Shown here in pieces: positions 5,164 to 5,520 of a DNA stretch of 5,520 nucleotides (the first letter of the stretch is position 1; every line of letters begins with the position of its first letter). Position numbers and translations under genes: made by a program. Location: positions 1-5,520 of the forward strand of contig JAFVYT010000020.1 of NCBI GenBank assembly GCA_017508505.1, written 5' to 3'. The DNA is from Clostridia bacterium. GTDB taxonomy: Bacteria > Bacillota_A > Clostridia > Oscillospirales > SIG627. Below the pieces are notes generated by a model. That model was not told the DNA's origin. It searched no databases and was given only the letters and a program-made list of their open reading frames with translations.

Positions 5164-5520
5164 ATGCTGACAAAAAAGGAATTTGACGTACTCGATTATA
5201 TGGCAGAGGCCAAAGCGGGCGTTTCTCAAAGAAGGATTGCCGAAGGAACGGGTCTTTCCGTAGGGAGTGTAAACAAAACGGTCAAGTCTTTGACGGATGC
5301 CGGCCTTGCGGACGGGAGCACCATTACCGCAAAGGGTCTGGAGGCCCTCGAGCCCTACCGCGTGAAGCGCGCTGTGTTCATTGCCGCCGGCTTCGGCTCC
5401 CGTATGGTGCCCATTACACTGAACACACCAAAGCCTCTGGTGCGCGTCAACGGCACCCGCATCATCGACACTCTCCTTGACGCCGTGACCGCCGCAGGGA
5501 TTGAGGAGATCTATGTGGTA
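5164..5520 (+). CDS. Winged-helix domain fused to LicC-like cytidylyltransferase, C-terminus cut by window edge
   Basis: 119 codons are visible and the frame is open at the window end. Residues 1-65 look like a MarR/winged-helix fold, with a helix-turn-helix at about 20-43 (SQRRIAEGTGLSVGSVNKTV) and a wing ending in ITAKGLEALEPY. From about residue 67 a nucleotidyltransferase fold begins: RAVFIAAGFGSRMVP (69-83) is the nucleotide-binding loop, with Arg80, and TPKPLVRVNG (88-97) carries the conserved Lys90. This matches the LicC group that uses CTP to activate phosphocholine or similar head groups for cell-surface decoration. Known relatives of this layout can carry a further kinase or transferase domain, which cannot be seen here. 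The ATG has AAAGAGGG (5152-5159) just upstream. The exact substrate is inferred only at family level; 2-aminoethylphosphonate is one alternative to phosphocholine. Confidence 0.85.
   Translation, partial: MLTKKEFDVLDYMAEAKAGVSQRRIAEGTGLSVGSVNKTVKSLTDAGLADGSTITAKGLEALEPYRVKRAVFIAAGFGSRMVPITLNTPKPLVRVNGTRIIDTLLDAVTAAGIEEIYVV

Overview
The window looks like a chromosomal segment of a Gram-positive Firmicute, most likely a gut-type Clostridia member. The evidence is strong AGGAGG-like ribosome binding sites, near-consensus sigma-A promoters, a lipoprotein-type solute-binding protein, and protein families common in host-associated Clostridia. No RNA gene, CRISPR array, insertion sequence or integrase was seen. 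This is inference from sequence reading only; no database search was run.

Layout. Positions 1-1369 (minus strand, running off the left edge) hold a protein with an N-terminal zinc ribbon, TPR-like helices, a TIR domain, a second TPR-like segment and a Gln/Lys/Glu-rich coiled-coil tail. It has its own promoter (1399-1427) and a TTG start. Just upstream, a perfect hairpin plus T-tract (1451-1486) ends the next transcript. Positions 1490-4843 (minus strand) are a compact three-gene ABC importer operon, transcribed in the order lipoprotein solute-binding protein, ATPase, fused two-domain permease. The genes overlap or lie 1 base apart. The operon belongs to the ferric iron / 2-aminoethylphosphonate / thiamine-type importer group, and the substrate cannot be settled from sequence alone.

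Positions 4844-5163 are a 320-base divergent control region with two well-formed back-to-back promoters, a perfect spaced palindrome, a Fur/PerR-like site and a short hairpin in the importer leader. Positions 5164-5520 (plus strand, running off the right edge) begin a protein with a winged-helix DNA-binding-like N-terminus joined to a LicC-like cytidylyltransferase domain.

How the parts may work together. The importer and the cytidylyltransferase share a control region. If the importer carries an aminoalkyl-phosphonate or a similar phosphorylated head group, the divergent enzyme could activate such a group with CTP for attachment to the cell surface. This is a hypothesis; the genes beyond 5520 would test it. 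The TIR gene is an independent unit, a candidate NAD-cleaving or signalling protein of poorly known role. Nothing in view proves that it is an antiphage system.
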